DNA from: Labrys okinawensis
Lineage (GTDB): Bacteria > Pseudomonadota > Alphaproteobacteria > Rhizobiales > Labraceae
Reading direction: 5' to 3'
DNA length: 64,000 bases
NCBI RefSeq assembly: GCF_002982075.1
Contig: NZ_PUEJ01000003.1
Coordinates: 620,001-684,000 of the forward strand
Shown: piece after piece, positions 60,852-64,000 of the stretch
Position numbering within the stretch: position 1 is the stretch's first letter
Layout: each line of letters begins with the position of its first letter
Made by a program: the position numbers and the translations under genes
The notes under the pieces: model-generated
Told to the model about the DNA's origin: nothing
The model's database searches: none
What the model saw: the letters and a program-made list of their open reading frames with translations, nothing else

Positions 60852-61448
60852 TCAGCGCCGGATCGCCTCGGCGTTGATATCGATGCGCACCACGTCACCG
60901 ATCAGCGGTATGAAGGCCTTCATGCCGAAATCCGAGCGCCGGATGGTCGTGGTTGCCGTGAAGCCGGCGACCACGCGGTTGTTGCGCAACGGATCTGGCG
61001 CGATGCGATTGAAGGTGGTTCGCAGCGTCACTGGCTTGGAGATCCCGAGCAGCGTCAGCTCTCCGCTGAGATCGGCGCTGCGCGGGCCTCGGCGCTTCAC
61101 CTTCGTGGTCCGGAAGGTGAGTGTCTGATGACGAGCGATGTCGAAGAACTCGCTCGACCTCAGATCTTCGTCGCGTGAAGGTATTCCGGTATCGACGCTC
61201 GAGGCTTCGATCGTCGCCTCGACCAGGCTCTGCTCGGGATGCGCCTCATCGAGCGTGAGCACGCCCTTCAACTGGCGGAAACTGCCCGTGACGGTGGAAT
61301 AGCCGAGATGGTCGATATGGAAGACCGTCTGGGTATGGTCGGGATCGAGATCGTAGAGATCGCCTGCCGAGGCGGCAGAGGAGAGCCCGGCGCTGCAAAG
61401 CAGCACCGCGACAGTCACCTGGAAAGACCGCTTCATTGTCTCGCTCAT
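60852..61448 (-). CDS. YceI-family periplasmic protein
   Basis: A 198-residue lipocalin-like protein with a signal peptide ending near ASAGDL (about residue 29). The YceI core is LDPDHTQTVFHIDHLGYSTVTGSFRQLKGVLTLDE, ASSVDTGIPSRDEDLRSSEFFDIARHQTLTFRTTKV and NRVVAGFTATTTIRRSDFGM. YceI proteins bind isoprenoid-type lipids in the periplasm. It converges on cimA. Confidence 0.92.
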   Translation of the reverse strand: MSETMKRSFQVTVAVLLCSAGLSSAASAGDLYDLDPDHTQTVFHIDHLGYSTVTGSFRQLKGVLTLDEAHPEQSLVEATIEASSVDTGIPSRDEDLRSSEFFDIARHQTLTFRTTKVKRRGPRSADLSGELTLLGISKPVTLRTTFNRIAPDPLRNNRVVAGFTATTTIRRSDFGMKAFIPLIGDVVRIDINAEAIRR

Positions 61449-61513
61449 GCCCCCGGCTTGGAAAAACGCGAGGCATGAACACTTGAGGGGGCGGTCCTAT
61501 TCGATCGCGCCCC

Positions 61514-61620
61514 CGCTAGAGCAAAGTGCGATTTCTCCGAAACCCACTTTGCTCTCTAATTCCTTGTTTTGACACGTTTTCTTAATCGAAAAGTCTATCA
61601 ACTTTTCTGGAAAACGCTCA
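61514..61620. repeat. Dispersed intergenic repeat, copy 3
   Basis: About 107 bases beginning CGCTAGAGCAAAGTGCGATT and ending TTTTCTGGAAAACGCTC, filling most of the gap between the yceI-like and LOG genes. Its left end matches the copy at 47682. The right half (GTTTTGACACGTTTTCTT, then the CAACTTTTCTGGAAAACGC block) is the variant of this mosaic repeat often seen between rhizobial genes. Confidence 0.7.
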
Positions 61621-61628
61621 AGGCGGCG

Positions 61629-62231
61629 TCAGAGCGTCTCTGGAGCGACGTTCATCGCCATTTCTGCTCGAGAAATCTTCTCGATCGCGGCCGTGATCAT
61701 CGGCACGACCTCTTCGGGCGTGTTGGCCACCAGCACGTCGACGGCGGTCTCGGGCCGGATGAAGCCTTCCTCGCGCATGTGGTCGAGAATGTCGAGGAAC
61801 CGCGTCCAGAAGCCGTCGATATTGACCAGCACGATCGGCTTCTTGTGCTGGCCGAGCTGGGCCCAGGTGAGCTGCTCGACCAGTTCCTCCAGGGTGCCGA
61901 CGCCGCCGGGAAGAGCGACGAAGGCGTCGGCCCGCTCGAACATCAGGCGCTTGCGCTCATGCATGTCCTTGGTGACGATGAGTTCCTCGACCTCGGTGAG
62001 CATGCGCTCGCGCCGCTGCAGGAAGGTGGGAATGATGCCGGTGACCTGGCCGCCATTCTCGATGACGGCACGAGCGACCGTGCCCATCAAGCCGACATTG
62101 CCGCCGCCATAGACGAGGCGGATGCCGCCGGCCGCCATGTCCCGGCCGAGGCGCTCGGCGCCGGCGACATATTCGGGACGGGTGCCATTGCTGGAGCCGC
62201 AATAGACGCAAATCGAACGAAGCTTTGTCAT
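61629..62231 (-). CDS. LOG-family cytokinin riboside 5'-monophosphate phosphoribohydrolase
   Basis: A 200-residue Rossmann-fold hydrolase of the LOG family that removes ribose-5-phosphate from nucleotides, cytokinin nucleotides in plants and AMP-like ones in bacteria. Seen are SICVYCGSSNGTRPEY, LVYGGGNVGLMG (about 40-51) and the family signature PGGVGTLEELVEQLTWAQLG (about 105-124) with catalytic Arg/Glu. The ATG at 62231 is the family start; upstream extension is not conserved. Whether it makes cytokinin here is unknown. Confidence 0.9.
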   Translation of the reverse strand: MTKLRSICVYCGSSNGTRPEYVAGAERLGRDMAAGGIRLVYGGGNVGLMGTVARAVIENGGQVTGIIPTFLQRRERMLTEVEELIVTKDMHERKRLMFERADAFVALPGGVGTLEELVEQLTWAQLGQHKKPIVLVNIDGFWTRFLDILDHMREEGFIRPETAVDVLVANTPEEVVPMITAAIEKISRAEMAMNVAPETL

Positions 62232-62489
62232 GCCCCCGGTTTCGCACTGCGGCAGGGGCGGGGTCAAGTTGCTTTGCCGTGCGTGCCCGCGATGGTACTC
62301 AGAGGCGGCTTCGAAGACATGCCCATCTGAAGCAAACTTGGCGAAGCAGGGGGGCAAGGCCCTGGAATCGATCGGACGAGATCCTTGTCGTCTCGGGCGT
62401 CACAGGGCCGGCGGAGATCGGGCCGATGTTAAAAAGCAAGGCTTGTCCGGATCGTGGTGAACAGAAGGTCTTGCCAGCGAGGCTCATCG

Positions 62490-62666
62490 TCAGGTCAGGA
62501 TCAGGCAGGCCGCCGAGGCGTTGCGCACGATGAGAATGCGCATGGCCTTGGATTTGACGTGCGTTCGCGCCTCCGTTTGGCCGGCTTGCAATGGTAGGGT
62601 CGCATAAAGGATGACAAGGCAAAGAGCAGATACGAACAGCGCCGCTCGTTTTATGAAGCCTTCCAT
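62490..62666 (-). CDS. Possible small exported peptide
   Basis: A 58-codon frame whose N-terminus (FIKRAALFVSALCLVILYATLPLQAG) looks like a signal peptide or membrane anchor, followed by a short basic mature part ending CLILT. AGGCAGAG precedes the ATG at 62666. An in-frame ATG at 62714 would extend it. There is no recognised family and composition alone supports it. The surrounding 62232-62904 otherwise shows nothing I accept. Confidence 0.3.
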   Translation of the reverse strand: MEGFIKRAALFVSALCLVILYATLPLQAGQTEARTHVKSKAMRILIVRNASAACLILT

Positions 62667-62904
62667 CTCTGCCTGGTTCGATGAAGAATATCGTGCATTC
62701 TTGGTTTTCATCACAATTCTGCGGCAATGGCGCTGCAGTCCGGTGAGACCGGTGCCTGGCGGAGGTGATACGGTTGCAGGTGAAGTAAACCGGCGCGATA
62801 CTTTGTTTGTCCGACATCTTGGCGGCGCGGCCTTTCGTCTTGCGGGCAGAGCCGGTAAGTAGAATTAGATGGAACGATGCGCGTTCTTGCATCGGGAGTA
62901 GAAG

Positions 62905-64000
62905 ATGGCTGTAGGCTGGAAGAGTCTGGCTGGAATAGTGGGTGCTGCGAGCGTTGTCAGCGTCGGTACGCTATACAGCGTGCTGGTGCGCGAGCCTGCC
63001 CGGTCGCCGTCGCCAACGGGCGGCGACAGCAAGCCGGCGGTCACCACCAATCCTCCTGCCGACACGGCACAAAAACCGGCACCGACCGGCGATCAGGCGG
63101 CCGACAAGCCGGGATCGAGCGCTTCGCAGGCTTCCAAGACGGCCGGGGGCAATCCCGGGGCGGCCAAGACCGAACCGGCGAAGAGTGCGGAGGCCGGAGC
63201 CCAGATGGCCAAGCCCGATCCAGGGAAGCCTGATTCCGGCAAGGCCAATGTGGCCCAATCCGAGGTAGCCAAGACCGAAGCCGCCAAACCCCAGCCGCCC
63301 AAGCCCGAGGCGCCGGCGCCGGATGCGGCCAAGGGCCAGATTGCTCCGACCTTCGACATTGCCCGCATCGAACCGGCCGGCGGTGCGGTGATTGCCGGGC
63401 GGGCCGCCTCCGGCGCCACGGTGGAATTGCTGCGCAACGGCAATCCCTATGCCCGCGTCGTCGCCGATATCAATGGAACCTGGGCGATCACGCCGCCGGC
63501 CCTGCCCAAGGGCCCCTGTGAACTGACCCTGCGCACCACCTCGCCGGACGGGAAGATAACCTTGTCCGAGCAGACCCTCTCCGTTCGCGTTCCCGAAAAG
63601 CCGGGCGAAGAGGTGGTGGTCGTGCTCAACACGCCCGACCAGCCTTCCAAGGTGCTGACCGATGCGGCGCAGCCGCCAAGCAAGGCGCCCGAGACGCCGG
63701 CAACTCCATCCCCGGCCGGAGAGACGGCATCTGCCGAGGCGGACAAGGCGTCCTCGCGGGCCAATGTCTCGATCCGGACCGTCGAGGCGGATGAGATGGG
63801 CCGCTTCTTCGTAACGGGCCGGGCCGAGCCGGGCGCTGCCCTGCGCATCTATCTCAACGACACGCTGGTGACCGGTGTGACGGCTGCCAAAGACGGTACC
63901 TTCGGCATGACCATCGAAAAGGGCATGCAGCCGGGCAATTATCGGGTCCGCGTCGACGATGTCGCCGCTGGAAACGGGCAGGTGCTGACACGGGCCGAAG
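62905..64000 (+). CDS. Ala/Pro/Lys-rich envelope protein with Ig-like modules (3' end outside window)
   Basis: An open frame of 365 codons running off the window edge. The N-terminus (WKSLAGIVGAASVVSVGTLYSVLV) is a membrane anchor. A long Pro/Ala/Lys/Asp linker follows (about 33-150), with repeated KPD.GKPDSGKA-like units. Two Ig-like or carboxypeptidase-regulatory-like beta modules are visible at about 153-235 and 285-365, each with the pattern G.A..GA.V.....G......A...G.W or F (GRAASGATVELLRNGNPYARVVADINGTW; GRAEPGAALRIYLNDTLV). In Hyphomicrobiales this architecture usually ends in a LysM domain, which would lie beyond the window. GGGAG precedes the ATG. Confidence 0.85.
   Translation, partial: MAVGWKSLAGIVGAASVVSVGTLYSVLVREPARSPSPTGGDSKPAVTTNPPADTAQKPAPTGDQAADKPGSSASQASKTAGGNPGAAKTEPAKSAEAGAQMAKPDPGKPDSGKANVAQSEVAKTEAAKPQPPKPEAPAPDAAKGQIAPTFDIARIEPAGGAVIAGRAASGATVELLRNGNPYARVVADINGTWAITPPALPKGPCELTLRTTSPDGKITLSEQTLSVRVPEKPGEEVVVVLNTPDQPSKVLTDAAQPPSKAPETPATPSPAGETASAEADKASSRANVSIRTVEADEMGRFFVTGRAEPGAALRIYLNDTLVTGVTAAKDGTFGMTIEKGMQPGNYRVRVDDVAAGNGQVLTRAE

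Noticed and set aside
59021..60898. Minus-strand frame of about 625 codons opposite cimA
   Set aside because: Shadow of cimA with biased composition and no domains.
62299..62892. Minus-strand frame of 197 codons after the LOG gene
   Set aside because: No domain, odd composition and no ribosome site; only a shorter frame within the region has a plausible signal peptide, and that is listed with low confidence.

Overview
The window is GC-rich, gene-dense chromosomal DNA from an alphaproteobacterium, most likely of the order Hyphomicrobiales (Rhizobiales). The support is a ChvE-GguA-GguB sugar-uptake operon, the alphaproteobacterial form of threonine dehydrogenase, many periplasmic-binding-protein ABC transporters, and intergenic mosaic repeats of the kind common in rhizobia. 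I cannot assign a family or genus. I see no rRNA genes, insertion sequences, phage genes, CRISPR arrays or replication origin. One tRNA gene (Val, anticodon CAC) is present.

Layout. 1-3.9 kb: an XRE-type regulator is divergent from a surface-protein/sortase pair, a VIT/vWA protein with a C-terminal LPQTA sorting signal and its class GN (Gram-negative) sortase. 4-18.5 kb: a large catabolic region all on the plus strand. It holds a DeoR-family repressor, a ribose/AI-2-type ABC transporter (ATPase, two permeases, binding protein), an ADP-ribosylglycohydrolase-family hydrolase coupled to a PfkB sugar kinase (the E. coli YegU/YegV pairing), a polyamine-type ABC transporter (Tat-exported binding protein, two permeases, ATPase) and a GH63/MGH-like glycoside hydrolase. 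18.6-24.3 kb: an ABC exporter, a glycerate kinase, a CGNR zinc-finger regulator divergent from an EamA exporter across a large palindrome, and a small His-rich secreted protein. 24.5-32 kb: housekeeping genes, including tRNA-Val, phosphoglycolate phosphatase, ribose-5-phosphate isomerase, a DUF2059 protein, glutathione reductase, a Sel1-repeat protein and class II DAHP synthase.

32-40 kb: tandem Tat-exported metallophosphoesterases, a GMC oxidoreductase, PPK2, then kbl and tdh (threonine to glycine) with a Phd/VapC-type toxin-antitoxin pair between them. 40-45.4 kb: two nearly identical chvE-type binding-protein genes followed by gguA and gguB. 45.5-57 kb: diacylglycerol kinase, NAD synthetase, a LysR/SDR divergent pair, a second DUF2059 protein, an OYE-type Fe-S flavoprotein, a MipA-like porin, GltX, an unrecognised helical protein, CreA and a small secreted protein. 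57.2-64 kb: the overlapping operon cysS-GNAT-cimA (Cys-tRNA charging and isoleucine precursor synthesis), YceI, a LOG-type phosphoribohydrolase, and the N-terminal part of an Ala/Pro/Lys-rich envelope protein that runs off the end of the window.

Most of the window is ordinary core and transport metabolism. The parts most worth attention are the Gram-negative sortase unit, the two-transporter/YegUV-like/glycosidase cluster, the toxin-antitoxin pair inside kbl-tdh, the two chvE copies with near-identical tracts, and several unusually clean palindromic operators.
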